Shown here in pieces: positions 16,173 through 24,042 of a stretch of DNA of 25,569 nucleotides (its first letter is position 1; each line of letters starts with the position of its first letter). The DNA is from Candidatus Thorarchaeota archaeon MP8T_1. GTDB taxonomy: Archaea > Asgardarchaeota > Thorarchaeia > Thorarchaeales > Thorarchaeaceae. The stretch is taken from positions 1 through 25,569 of the forward strand of contig PJER01000034.1 of NCBI GenBank assembly GCA_002825465.1. The letters are read 5' to 3'. The notes under the pieces are model-generated. The model had not been told where the DNA came from and did not search any database. It worked only from the letters and a program-made list of their open reading frames with translations. Position numbers and translations under genes: made by a program.

Positions 16173-16916
16173 TCCACGTCTTGGATGAGCAATACTGCTC
16201 AAGTAGATGACACTCTCTGAAACACCATCGATTCCAAGCAGATAATTTAGCTCATCGTCATAGATGGCACCAATCTGGCAGCTTCCTAGATTGAGAGCTT
16301 CAGCTGCAAGGGCCAGATTTTGAGCTATATGACCTGCATCAAGGAAGACATAGCGGTAGGCTCGTTGGAGGTATTTCCATTTAGATCGGTCAAATACTGC
16401 ACTCCAGATGAAAACTACTGCAGCATCATGAGCAATCTTCTGGTCAAGAGCACCTTTCTGAACATCTCTAGCAAAATCTCCCTCTTTGATTAACTCTAAT
16501 TCATGATCACCCACAACATAGTGGTAGATTCCCTTTTTGAGTCCTTCAACACGATTGACATAGATGTAGGTCTCTATGGGATAGAGGCCTCCAGCAGAGG
16601 GAGCTGTTCTAAATTTAAAATTAACATAGGATCCTTGAATTGTCTCACGTACACCTTGAGTAGCCCAGAGTAATTGTGAGAGATTATTCTGAGATAAATC
16701 CTCATCAGTATAAGCTCTTACACTTCTTCTTTTTGCGATTACAGCCCAAATACTCACACCATCAGTTGTTTGGGGATCTGGCAAGGCTATACGAGGTGCA
16801 TCTTTGTATAATTTATATTGAGGAGGCATGTTGGACCAATCTAGATGATGTTCTGGTAATTTGCCACGTTCGTATTTTGTACGCAGTAGATATTCATCGC
16901 CAATGTGAGATGTCAT
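16167..16916 (-). CDS. SagB-type nitroreductase-family FMN oxidoreductase
   Basis: This 249-residue flavoprotein belongs to the nitroreductase superfamily, SagB/ThcOx-like branch. Visible motifs are the phosphate-binding RRSVRAYTDEDLS, the SagB hallmark TAPSAGGLYPIETYIYV, and the C-terminal DAGHIAQNLALAAEALNLGSC. SagB enzymes oxidise azoline rings in peptide natural products. However, many archaea carry stand-alone homologs with no precursor peptide or cyclodehydratase, and no such partner gene is seen here. General FMN-dependent redox chemistry is therefore the safer reading. The ATG at 16916 gives the usual N-terminus (GDEYLLRTKYERG). It is convergent with the peroxiredoxins and 69 nt downstream of the next minus-strand gene. 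Confidence 0.88.
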   Translation of the reverse strand: MTSHIGDEYLLRTKYERGKLPEHHLDWSNMPPQYKLYKDAPRIALPDPQTTDGVSIWAVIAKRRSVRAYTDEDLSQNNLSQLLWATQGVRETIQGSYVNFKFRTAPSAGGLYPIETYIYVNRVEGLKKGIYHYVVGDHELELIKEGDFARDVQKGALDQKIAHDAAVVFIWSAVFDRSKWKYLQRAYRYVFLDAGHIAQNLALAAEALNLGSCQIGAIYDDELNYLLGIDGVSESVIYLSSIAHPRRGL

Positions 16917-16985
16917 GGTTTTTCTACAGACACATGTGGATTTTGGTCTTCTGTTTTGTCAAATACACATTGGCAGATGAATGAC

Positions 16986-17711
16986 TTACATTGCACGCCA
17001 TATTTCAATAGGAGGCTCAACCTCAACAATTGTCGCATTATCTGTACTCCATGAAGTAATCTCTCCAGCCCATGATGGGACAAGATCACATCTCTGTCGT
17101 AGGTATACATGAGCCCAGTCATAAGGGGCAATCATAACATGCCAGGAGAGCTCCATCTCCCACTGTTCAGATTTGAATAGGTAATGAGTAACAATGATAA
17201 TACCTGCAGTATTGTATATTGGTGTCCATGTTGTGGTTTCATTAATTCCTAACTCAGGATTATTCTCAGCGAGATGTTTTACGAATGCATCTCTCATTCC
17301 ACTCGCATAAGACACATCATCTCCTTCCCAATTCCAGACATAGACAAGAGCAGTATCCTGAGCAACTAATGAGTCACAACTGAACGTGACCTGTATCTCA
17401 ATACACTGATCAATATTACTTGTAGAGGGATATACAAATACCTCTATCAGCTTGGTAGCAGGCCAAAATGTGTAATCAGTTTCAATAGACACATTCGTGT
17501 GAATCGTTATCTCAGCGTTTCTTAATTCTCTATCAGTGTTAATCTCCACAAGGAACCATCCAACATCATTAGGGATAGTATTCAAGTAATCGGGCACAAA
17601 ATTAATCGTCAGAGGATTGGAATTCATTGCGAGTAAAGCAAGTCCAATCGTACTTACAACAACAATTAGTGATAGGCTCGCGCCTAGAACCATGCGGTTA
17701 GATGGCTTCAT
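16986..17711 (-). CDS. Membrane-anchored or secreted protein of unknown function
   Basis: This 241-residue protein has a basic N-terminus (MKPSNR) and a hydrophobic helix (about 8-28) acting as signal peptide or anchor. The extracellular domain looks mostly beta-strand and is rich in Trp and Asp/Glu (WNWEGDDVSYASGMRD, PSWAGEITSWSTDN). It has sequons for N-glycosylation. I do not recognise the family, and there is no catalytic motif. The ATG at 17711 has GAGTGGA about 5-8 nt upstream. An AT-rich region upstream (17725-17765) can hold its promoter. It may share a transcript with the SagB-type gene downstream, 69 nt away. Confidence 0.75.
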   Translation of the reverse strand: MKPSNRMVLGASLSLIVVVSTIGLALLAMNSNPLTINFVPDYLNTIPNDVGWFLVEINTDRELRNAEITIHTNVSIETDYTFWPATKLIEVFVYPSTSNIDQCIEIQVTFSCDSLVAQDTALVYVWNWEGDDVSYASGMRDAFVKHLAENNPELGINETTTWTPIYNTAGIIIVTHYLFKSEQWEMELSWHVMIAPYDWAHVYLRQRCDLVPSWAGEITSWSTDNATIVEVEPPIEIWRAM

Positions 17712-17910
17712 AATAATCCACTCTTAATTCAAAAAATAATTTAATTGTTTAAATAGTTTAATAACAACGTAACATTAGTTCTCTTCTGTAGAAGGCATTT
17801 TAATTTCCATAGATTCTAGAAATAATACACAAGTGGGATAATAATCAAGTAGAGAGAAATACAAGCTTTATGTTCAAAGCATTTGAGAATTCTGTCCTAA
17901 GAAGATAGAC

Positions 17911-17920
17911 TTTAATAAAG
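17911..17920 (+). promoter_or_regulatory. Candidate TATA box for the malic enzyme gene
   Basis: TTTAATAAAG, preceded by purine-rich sequence, lies about 90 nt upstream of the ATG at 18002. It would place the transcription start near 17940, just before an inverted repeat in the leader. Confidence 0.35.
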
Positions 17921-17943
17921 GCTAATAGCAGAGCGACCTCGTC

Positions 17944-17969
17944 AGACAGACCAGTATTCAGGTCAGTCT
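17944..17969 (+). promoter_or_regulatory. Inverted repeat in the malic enzyme leader
   Basis: AGAC-A-GACC (17944-17952), an 8 nt spacer, then GGTC-A-GTCT (17961-17969) form a hairpin with two 4 bp stems and one A-A mismatch. It sits between the predicted transcription start and the ribosome binding site, so it may be an operator or an RNA control element. No known riboswitch is recognised. Confidence 0.35.
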
Positions 17970-18001
17970 TGCAAAGTCAATTGTATCAGGAGCGCTATGT
18001 A

Positions 18002-19363
18002 ATGCCTGAAGAAAAGCTCTCAGTTGAAGAGTTGAAAAAGAAGGCTGAGAAGCCTGGTAAGGATGCAATGATCATGCACCCGTTCTACAAGGGAAAAATC
18101 CAGTCTATTGGAAAAGTCCCAGTACGTGACTTCTCAGATTTTGCAATCTGGTACACCCCTGGTGTAGCAAAACCATGTCTAGACATTAAAGAGAAGCCAG
18201 AGATGGCCTATGAGCATCTCAACAAAGGAAACATGGTAGCAGTCGTTAGTGACGGAACCCGTGTTCTCGGTCTTGGAGACATCGGTCCTCTCGCAGCAGG
18301 ACCCGTTATGGAGGGCAAGGCAATTCTGTTCAAATACCTTGGTGGAGTTGATGCCTGGCCTATCTGTGTAGATACAAAAGATCCAGACAAGATTATCGAG
18401 TTCGTAAAACTCCTACAGCCATCATTTGGTGGTATCAATCTTGAAGACATTTCAAAACCCAAGTGTTACAGAGTTCTTGAAGAACTGCGCAATGATCCTG
18501 AAGTGAATATACCAGTCTGGCACGATGATGCACAAGGGACAGCCACTGTTGTTCTTGCCGGTGTCTTCGGAGGATTAAACGTAGTCAAGAAAGACATCGA
18601 GAATATTAGAGTTGCAATGCTTGGCGTTGGAGCTGCGAACACAAGGACAGCCTACCTGCTAATTTCTGCTGGTGTGGATCCAAAGAATATCATTATGGTT
18701 GACAGCACTGGTGCAATCTATGCTGATCGTGAGGACATTATTGCAGAGAAGGACTATGACACCTTCAAGTACGACCTAGCACAGAAGACCAACCCTGACA
18801 GGATGACTGGAGACCTCGGTGAAGTGATTGAAGGCATGGATGTGCTCATCTCTGCATCACGACCAGTTCCTGGTACTATCAAGAAGGAAGATGTTGCCAA
18901 AATGGCAAAAGATTCTATCGTTTACGCCTGTGCTAATCCTCTGCCAGAAATTTGGCCATGGGATGCGATTGAAGCAGGTGCAAAAATCGTTGGTACTGGA
19001 CGAAGTGACTTCGATAACCAGATCAACAACTCACTTGGATTCCCAGGAATCTTCAGAGGTACCTTAGATGTGAGAGCAAGCACCATCACTGATGAGATGT
19101 GTATTGCTGCAGCTAAAGCTTTAGCAGACCTTGGTGCAAAGCAAGCCAATGTGAAGAAGGTCATCCCAACTATGGACCAATGGGAGTTGTACCCAGCAGA
19201 GGCAACCGCAGTCGGAATGAAAGCCATTGAGCAAGGTATTGCCAAGAAGGAATGGGATGAGAAGGACCTCTACAAGCATGCAGAGGATATCATCCGGGTC
19301 GCCCGTGGTTCTTCAGAGATACTCTATGAGAAGAAGTTCATTCCTAAGGCACCAGTTGACTAA
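18002..19363 (+). CDS. Malic enzyme (oxaloacetate-decarboxylating malate dehydrogenase)
   Basis: This is an enzyme of about 453 residues that converts malate to pyruvate and CO2 with reduction of NAD(P). Visible features are WYTPGVAKPC with the catalytic Tyr, SDGTRVLGLGDIGPLAA, the PVWHDDAQGTA segment that binds the divalent metal, the Rossmann nucleotide-binding loop GVGAANTRTA, and NPLPEIWPWDA. The length is that of short prokaryotic malic enzymes without a phosphotransacetylase domain. The variant GVGAAN instead of the common GAGAAG leaves the cofactor preference open. The ATG at 18002 is preferred, with AGGAG about 9 nt upstream; an upstream TTG at 17969 lies inside the leader hairpin. 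A strong terminator follows. The adjacent lactate or glycolate oxidation genes suggest joint pyruvate production. Confidence 0.95.
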   Translation: MPEEKLSVEELKKKAEKPGKDAMIMHPFYKGKIQSIGKVPVRDFSDFAIWYTPGVAKPCLDIKEKPEMAYEHLNKGNMVAVVSDGTRVLGLGDIGPLAAGPVMEGKAILFKYLGGVDAWPICVDTKDPDKIIEFVKLLQPSFGGINLEDISKPKCYRVLEELRNDPEVNIPVWHDDAQGTATVVLAGVFGGLNVVKKDIENIRVAMLGVGAANTRTAYLLISAGVDPKNIIMVDSTGAIYADREDIIAEKDYDTFKYDLAQKTNPDRMTGDLGEVIEGMDVLISASRPVPGTIKKEDVAKMAKDSIVYACANPLPEIWPWDAIEAGAKIVGTGRSDFDNQINNSLGFPGIFRGTLDVRASTITDEMCIAAAKALADLGAKQANVKKVIPTMDQWELYPAEATAVGMKAIEQGIAKKEWDEKDLYKHAEDIIRVARGSSEILYEKKFIPKAPVD

Positions 19364-19378
19364 TTCTTTCTAGTTCAT

Positions 19379-19412
19379 AAGCGGCGATGTTCGCCGCTTC
19401 CCTATTCTTTTT
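19379..19412 (+). terminator. Strong hairpin terminator after malic enzyme
   Basis: A perfect 9 bp stem, AAGCGGCGA (19379-19387), with a 3 nt loop and TCGCCGCTT (19391-19399), is followed by CCCTATTCTTTTTT. It lies 15 nt after the malic enzyme stop, so the next genes are a separate transcription unit. Confidence 0.85.
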
Positions 19413-19471
19413 TCACGGTGATAACATTAGTTACTTAAGTTTCAAAATGTAACTGCAATTTGTGAATTGAG

Positions 19472-20578
19472 ATGTCCTATGACAAGTGTGTCCAATGTGG
19501 CTCTTGTATGAAACTCTGTCCCATGTTTGATGCAACTGGTGAAGAACAATTCTCACCAAGAGGTAAACTCTACCTTCTTCAAGTGATGGACCAGATTGCA
19601 GATGATGAAGATCTAGCAAAAGAATTCAGAAGGACATTATTCCAATGCACCCTCTGTGGAAGATGCGATGAGACCTGCTCGTCTGGTGTGGACCTATTGA
19701 AGATTTGGCATCAGCAGAGAGCAAAGGCAATCGATATGGCACCAGAGGAATTCGCATACTTAGAGCCCTTGAAAGATGCACTAGCTAATGTAAAGAACAT
19801 CTATGGTCTGGCAGCTGAGGATAGAGCCATCTATTGGTTGGATGAGCTTGAAGATGACATCCCTGGATTAGCAGACAGAGTATATGAGAAGGGAAAGACT
19901 GCCGATACCATGGTATTCCTAGGATGCCTAATGTCGTTTAGAAGTAGTCAGATGGATGTGCTCAGGTCACTCTTCGAGACCTTAGAAAAACTGGATGTAG
20001 ATTATTTGGTGATGGGTGCAGAAGAGAATTGTTGTGGTCATCCACTGTACCTCATAGGAAATGAGTTAGGAGCTGAAGAACTTCGTGAACATAACAAGAA
20101 GGTAATGACAGATGCAAAGGCAAAACGTGTCATAACCTGTTGCCCAGGCTGCCTTATTCAATTAAAGAATTTTCATCATCTTGATGGAATTGAAGCGCTT
20201 CATCACACAGAGTTCTTTGATAGACTTCTTGAAACCACACCCAAATATGAACAGAAGGAACCATTTTCCTATCACGATCCATGTGAATTGCATCGGATAT
20301 TGAAGATAACCAAAGAACCTCGTTCACTCCTAACAAAGCTAGGAGTCGAATACAAAGAGATGGAGTTAAGCTGCTGTGGTGGAGGAGGACTCCTCAGAAT
20401 GACAGATCCCAATCTCAGTGACAAGATAATCGAGTTGAGAAAGGCTCGAGAAGGTGTGCAGAATACTACTGTCCTCACAGCTTGTCCATCATGCAGAGAG
20501 CAACTACTCAGTACAAATCTGAATACGAAGGATATAGTCGAATTGTTGTCTGATGCGTTGGATGGAGGTGACAAGTAG
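19472..20578 (+). CDS. GlcF/LutA/HdrD-like iron-sulfur protein with two CCG domains
   Basis: This 368-residue electron-transfer subunit has two [4Fe-4S] ferredoxin-type clusters near the N-terminus (CVQCGSCMKLCP, and CTLCGRCDETCS). Two CCG domains of the heterodisulfide-reductase type follow: the first with CCGHP and CCPGC, the second with HDPCELHR, ELSCCGGGG and CPSC. These bind noncubane or [4Fe-4S] clusters. With the FAD-dependent oxidase that starts on the next base, it forms a GlcDF- or Dld-type 2-hydroxyacid dehydrogenase that passes electrons to a quinone or other carrier. The ATG at 19472 begins directly with the first cluster motif, as in the family. The ribosome binding site is weak. 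The last codons contain the ribosome binding site of the next gene. Confidence 0.9.
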   Translation: MSYDKCVQCGSCMKLCPMFDATGEEQFSPRGKLYLLQVMDQIADDEDLAKEFRRTLFQCTLCGRCDETCSSGVDLLKIWHQQRAKAIDMAPEEFAYLEPLKDALANVKNIYGLAAEDRAIYWLDELEDDIPGLADRVYEKGKTADTMVFLGCLMSFRSSQMDVLRSLFETLEKLDVDYLVMGAEENCCGHPLYLIGNELGAEELREHNKKVMTDAKAKRVITCCPGCLIQLKNFHHLDGIEALHHTEFFDRLLETTPKYEQKEPFSYHDPCELHRILKITKEPRSLLTKLGVEYKEMELSCCGGGGLLRMTDPNLSDKIIELRKAREGVQNTTVLTACPSCREQLLSTNLNTKDIVELLSDALDGGDK

Positions 20579-21916
20579 GTGAAGTTACGTGATGTCGTCA
20601 TGGGAGCAAATGCTTCGATGTATAAGAGACTTGACTTCAAGAAGATCAAGGGTGTCTTCTATCCAAAGACTGAGGAAGATGTGCAAGCCGCAATATTGCA
20701 TGCACGAGAGAATGAATTTGATGTTGTTCCAAAGGGAGGAGGATCTGGGTTAAGTGGTGCTTGCACAGGAGGAAATCGAGAGAGATTCTTCATCAGTAGT
20801 CTTCAGATGAGAGAAATATTAGCAATATCACTTGCAGGAGGATACGCAGATGTTCAACCTGGTGTTACTCCCAATGAAGTGAATGCCAAATTAGAACCAC
20901 TAGGAATGAAATTCTGGGTTGCACCAAGTAGCAGAGATGTCGCGACAATTGGAGGTCTTGTGAGTACTGATGGTGGAGGAAATGATACCTGGATCAATGG
21001 AACTATGCGAGATAATATGCTCAGCGTTAATATGCTCACATACGAAGGGCATCATCTGATTGTGGATAAGAACGGTGTGACATCGAATAACATAGAGCTT
21101 GCAGAGGAACTCAACAAGAAAGGCATGAATCTAGATGATATTGCAGGGTCACACGGGACTCTCGGATTCATCACTCAGATCAGAGTAATCATCAAGCCAT
21201 TGAGAGATATAAAGACAGTTGGAGCTATGATACAGTTTGATGATTACGATGCAATGGGAGCAGGAATACTTCAGACAATTGATAGACAGTGCCCAGTGCA
21301 ATATGGTGAAGCAATCATTGTAGCACATGAAGATATCAGAGAAGGATTGGTTCCACCTCTCTTGGTACTAGAATTTCCTGATGATTTCGAATTGGTCTTC
21401 TGCAATGCAAGGGTCAGAGAGATCAGCAGAAAGGAACTACAACAATTACAGGACTATCGAATAAAGCTGCCAAAGAGAAATCCCAAAATCGGTACACAGG
21501 TGGGACTCTTTGAAGGATACGGTCTTCATGGAGAGAGTCTGGAGCACATGGGAAATACCATTAGAGAAATTGACAGTGTGCTGAGGGAACATGGCCTTGC
21601 ACCATTTGTCAAGTATGGGCATGCTCCAAGTAAATGGTATTTGGGTAATAATTCACCAGCATACGGACTGGTGATGCATTCACGTGAGATCCGTCCCGCG
21701 GGAAAGACTGGAGCTGAGATTTTTAGAGCAGTTGAGGCAGTTGTAGAGAAATGTAAGGAACTCAATGTCACTCCAAAACCTGAACATAAATGGCTATACA
21801 GTGATGAGGTCAAGAAGGCGAGAATTCAGGAATTGCGAGAGATCATCGGAGGTTCTTTCAATTCTTTCATGTTTGACCCAGACTGTGCATCAGAGACCCT
21901 ATCATCCATGGTCTGA
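20579..21916 (+). CDS. FAD-linked 2-hydroxyacid dehydrogenase (GlcD/D-lactate dehydrogenase-like)
   Basis: This 445-residue flavoprotein of the FAD-binding type 4 (PCMH/vanillyl-alcohol oxidase) family oxidises a D-2-hydroxyacid such as D-lactate or glycolate. The FAD site is shown by VVPKGGGSGLSGACTGGN and by APSSRDVATIGGLVSTDGGG and DDIAGSHGTLGFIT. The C-terminal half holds the substrate domain with KYGHAPSKWYLGN. The GTG start at 20579 is the first base after the stop of the iron-sulfur gene; GGAGGTGA (20564-20571) inside that gene's end is the ribosome binding site, so translation is coupled. The C-terminus lacks the usual histidine-rich pattern of longer GlcD proteins, so the exact substrate is unclear. 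Confidence 0.9.
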   Translation: MKLRDVVMGANASMYKRLDFKKIKGVFYPKTEEDVQAAILHARENEFDVVPKGGGSGLSGACTGGNRERFFISSLQMREILAISLAGGYADVQPGVTPNEVNAKLEPLGMKFWVAPSSRDVATIGGLVSTDGGGNDTWINGTMRDNMLSVNMLTYEGHHLIVDKNGVTSNNIELAEELNKKGMNLDDIAGSHGTLGFITQIRVIIKPLRDIKTVGAMIQFDDYDAMGAGILQTIDRQCPVQYGEAIIVAHEDIREGLVPPLLVLEFPDDFELVFCNARVREISRKELQQLQDYRIKLPKRNPKIGTQVGLFEGYGLHGESLEHMGNTIREIDSVLREHGLAPFVKYGHAPSKWYLGNNSPAYGLVMHSREIRPAGKTGAEIFRAVEAVVEKCKELNVTPKPEHKWLYSDEVKKARIQELREIIGGSFNSFMFDPDCASETLSSMV

Positions 21917-21963
21917 ACACCTATTTCAAGGACGGAATACTTTCGGCGAGGTCTCTTCGGGGG

Positions 21964-21971
21964 TTTATATA
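21964..21971 (+). promoter_or_regulatory. TATA box for the Orc1/Cdc6-like gene
   Basis: TTTATATA, preceded by GGGGG, is a good archaeal TATA/BRE combination. The usual spacing puts transcription start near 21994, only about 7 nt before the ATG at 22001, so the mRNA is nearly leaderless. Confidence 0.6.
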
Positions 21972-22000
21972 CCCTGTACCGAGACGGATTAGCGATAAGA

Positions 22001-23149
22001 ATGGTCCGTAAGAATCCAAATCCAATCAAGAGTCCAAAGGGCCTCTTCGATCCTTACTATGTTCCAGAACGATTACTTCATCGCGACAGGGAGCTTGATA
22101 CAGTGAATGGTGTCTATAAAGACTCATTCGAGGATGAGTATGGTATAAACTGTCTTTGTCATGGGATAACCGGAGTAGGTAGGACAGTATTCTCAAGATA
22201 CTTTCTTACAAAACTGGTCCCACAGAATTTTGATGCGCACACCGTGTATGTTGATGCAAAACAAAAAGATACTCTGGAGATTATCTCTGAACTGAATGAC
22301 AAGATCCACCGAGAAACAAACAAACCGATTACTGTTGCATTCGATTTGGATGTGCTCTGGATGCAATTTAAACGGACAGCCTCTGGAACGAACAAGAGGA
22401 CTGTCTTTGTTATAGATAATATTGATGAAACAAACGAAGATGTCTATACAAAACTTGCACGACTCTCAAAGGAGATCAAGGCGAGTACAATTGGAATTCT
22501 TAATTCGCACGACTATAGGATGCTGACCAAGGCACCCGCAACTCATATGAGCTACGATTTCGAAGTGCCACTCGACACATTTACGCAATCACAGCTTTAC
22601 GATATAGTGAGAATGCGAGTTGAAGATACATTCCCTCTTGGTCTTACGGAAGAGGTTGTGAGATACATAACGGATCTTGTTGTCGAATTTGATGCTTCCA
22701 AACCAAAGACTACTGTTGAAGCGTTGAAGGCATTATGGCCACTTGCGTCTCGAGGACAGGAAATAGATTCTGATGCAGTCAGAAGTGCAACTTCGGGAAT
22801 AACGACCTTTGCATATGATAATGACTACATGGACCTGATTGACACAATTTCCATGAATGATTTCATGACACTCTTAGTTCTCGAAGCATTCTGTGAACAC
22901 CTCATGCACTACAAGACGGAGACCTACATAGATAGAGGTACACTGAACGAGTTGATCATCATCAAATGCGAAGAGCTAGGAGTCAAGTACGTCCCTCAGG
23001 ATATTGAGAGAAGTCTGCAGACATTAATATTCCAGTCAATCGTGTTCGAGAGTGGATATTCTCAGAATCTACTCTATACTCTAGCACCGCCGGATATCCT
23101 TTACGATGCGGCAGTCAGTCTACGACGTGAATTGGCTCGTAGAAAATAA
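22001..23149 (+). CDS. Divergent Orc1/Cdc6-like AAA+ protein
   Basis: This 382-residue protein is similar to archaeal Orc1/Cdc6 replication initiators. The N-terminus (LFDPYYVPERLLHRDREL) closely follows the Orc1/Cdc6 pattern. A P-loop is at 55-62 but reads GITGVGRT, with Arg where Lys is expected. The Walker B segment VFVIDNIDE (135-143) has Asn in place of the usual catalytic Glu. A sensor-like TIGILNSHDYR and a C-terminal winged-helix-like region (about 290-380) follow. ATP hydrolysis is therefore probably weak or lost, though nucleotide binding could remain. The gene is preceded by a clear TATA box; the 84 bp upstream is too short to show origin repeats. It may be a regulator or an accessory initiator rather than the main initiator. 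Confidence 0.78.
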   Translation: MVRKNPNPIKSPKGLFDPYYVPERLLHRDRELDTVNGVYKDSFEDEYGINCLCHGITGVGRTVFSRYFLTKLVPQNFDAHTVYVDAKQKDTLEIISELNDKIHRETNKPITVAFDLDVLWMQFKRTASGTNKRTVFVIDNIDETNEDVYTKLARLSKEIKASTIGILNSHDYRMLTKAPATHMSYDFEVPLDTFTQSQLYDIVRMRVEDTFPLGLTEEVVRYITDLVVEFDASKPKTTVEALKALWPLASRGQEIDSDAVRSATSGITTFAYDNDYMDLIDTISMNDFMTLLVLEAFCEHLMHYKTETYIDRGTLNELIIIKCEELGVKYVPQDIERSLQTLIFQSIVFESGYSQNLLYTLAPPDILYDAAVSLRRELARRK

Positions 23150-23183
23150 AAAAGAGAATAAATGGTGGCCGGATATTCCGGCC
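23142..23183 (-). terminator. Hairpin terminator between Orc1/Cdc6-like and gcvH
   Basis: A 7 bp perfect stem, GGCCGGA (23167-23173), has a TAT loop and TCCGGCC (23177-23183). On the minus strand it is followed by a T-rich run (23142-23164), as expected for termination of the gcvH transcript. It lies between convergent genes and may act in both directions. Confidence 0.7.
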
Positions 23184-23202
23184 CACATTTATGGTAAGAA
23201 GC

Positions 23203-23625
23203 TTAAGCCTTCTTCTCTGCGTACGTTTTGGCGACCCAATCAGCTAATCCGTTAGGACCCTGTAAAGCACCGAGATCAGCATCTAGATTATCTGGTTCGA
23301 TAACTGCAATCCAACCAGCTCCATATGGATCATCATTCAAGAGACCAGGATTGTCCTTGAGTGCTTCATTTATTTCAGTGATAGTTCCGCCAACTGGTGC
23401 CTTGACTGGACCAGTCCACTTACCAGATTCCATTGTTCCGATGCTGCGGCCTGCAGCAATTGCTTTGCCTGGAGGTCGAAGACGAACGAACTTGATTTTA
23501 CCGGCTAGGTCTACCCCAAAGGATGCCATTCCGATCTTAACCTTTCCATTCTCTTTCTTCAACCAAATCAGGTCATCGTTGTAGTATAGATCATCGGGAA
23601 ATTCGAAACCCTCGTGTGTTACCAT
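23203..23625 (-). CDS. gcvH: Glycine cleavage system H protein
   Basis: This 140-residue lipoyl-carrier protein shuttles the aminomethyl group between the P, T and L proteins of the glycine cleavage system. The lipoylation site is the Lys in TMESGKW (Lys69), set in the biotinyl/lipoyl-like beta fold (KIGMASFGVDLAGKI before, GPVKAPVGGTITEIN after), and the C-terminus has the usual NDDPYGAGWIAVI. The ATG at 23625 has AGGTGA about 8 nt upstream. No gcvP, gcvT or lipoate-protein ligase gene is in the window, so the protein stands apart from its partners here. H-like proteins in archaea can also serve other lipoate-dependent pathways. Confidence 0.95.
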   Translation of the reverse strand: MVTHEGFEFPDDLYYNDDLIWLKKENGKVKIGMASFGVDLAGKIKFVRLRPPGKAIAAGRSIGTMESGKWTGPVKAPVGGTITEINEALKDNPGLLNDDPYGAGWIAVIEPDNLDADLGALQGPNGLADWVAKTYAEKKA

Positions 23626-23709
23626 GATTGTTTCACCTAAAATCTCGTGTAAACTAGCACCTTAAGACATTTGCCCTTTGCCGAGATTCTAAGTTGTAGG
23701 TATGAAATA

Positions 23710-23916
23710 TCAGACTTCAGCTTCGCCATTCATCATACGTTTAATAGCTTCAGCCTCTTCAATATCAATCTCTACAAAGACCGATCCAGAGTACCCGCAT
23801 CCAGGCTCTTCACAGAAGTAAGTCGTAGGCACTAACCAGCCATTCACTGAAGTCTTGGTCTCTTGAATTTTGGATGAGCCACACTTCGGGCAAACCCTAA
23901 CCTTCGTTGTATCCAA
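23710..23916 (-). CDS. Small zinc ribbon protein
   Basis: This 68-residue protein has one zinc ribbon: CPKCG (Cys9, Cys12) and C-x4-C (Cys35, Cys40, FCEEPGCGYSG), with beta strands between. An acidic helix follows. I start at the TTG 23916 because GGGAGG lies 7 nt upstream; a TTG at 23934 would add six residues but place that site inside the gene. The tail resembles small archaeal transcription or RNA-associated zinc ribbons, but there is no specific match. It is about 85 nt upstream of gcvH on the same strand and may share its transcript. Confidence 0.8.
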   Translation of the reverse strand: MDTTKVRVCPKCGSSKIQETKTSVNGWLVPTTYFCEEPGCGYSGSVFVEIDIEEAEAIKRMMNGEAEV

Positions 23917-24010
23917 TTTTTGTCCTCCCGACAATGACTACTATTAACTTGCGGACCTTAAAACCCTTGCCTGTAAATAAAACCAGTTTCCTGATGCATT
24001 CTATGTGGAC

Positions 24011-24018
24011 TTCTTATA
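24011..24018 (+). promoter_or_regulatory. Candidate TATA box for the Rad51-like gene
   Basis: TCTTATAG lies about 30 nt upstream of the ATG at 24043, a distance that predicts a leaderless or nearly leaderless transcript. Confidence 0.4.
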
Positions 24019-24042
24019 GTTATGAACTAATAAACAGATGAG

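Noticed and set aside
16167..16916. Azoline-containing peptide (RiPP) cluster around the SagB-type enzyme
   Set aside because: No precursor peptide, cyclodehydratase or export gene is present nearby.
16913..17131. Minus-strand ORF of 72 codons
   Set aside because: It mostly overlaps the secreted protein gene in another frame and has no start signal or family features.
21917..22000. Replication origin next to the Orc1/Cdc6-like gene
   Set aside because: The region is only 84 bp and shows a promoter but no repeated origin-recognition boxes.
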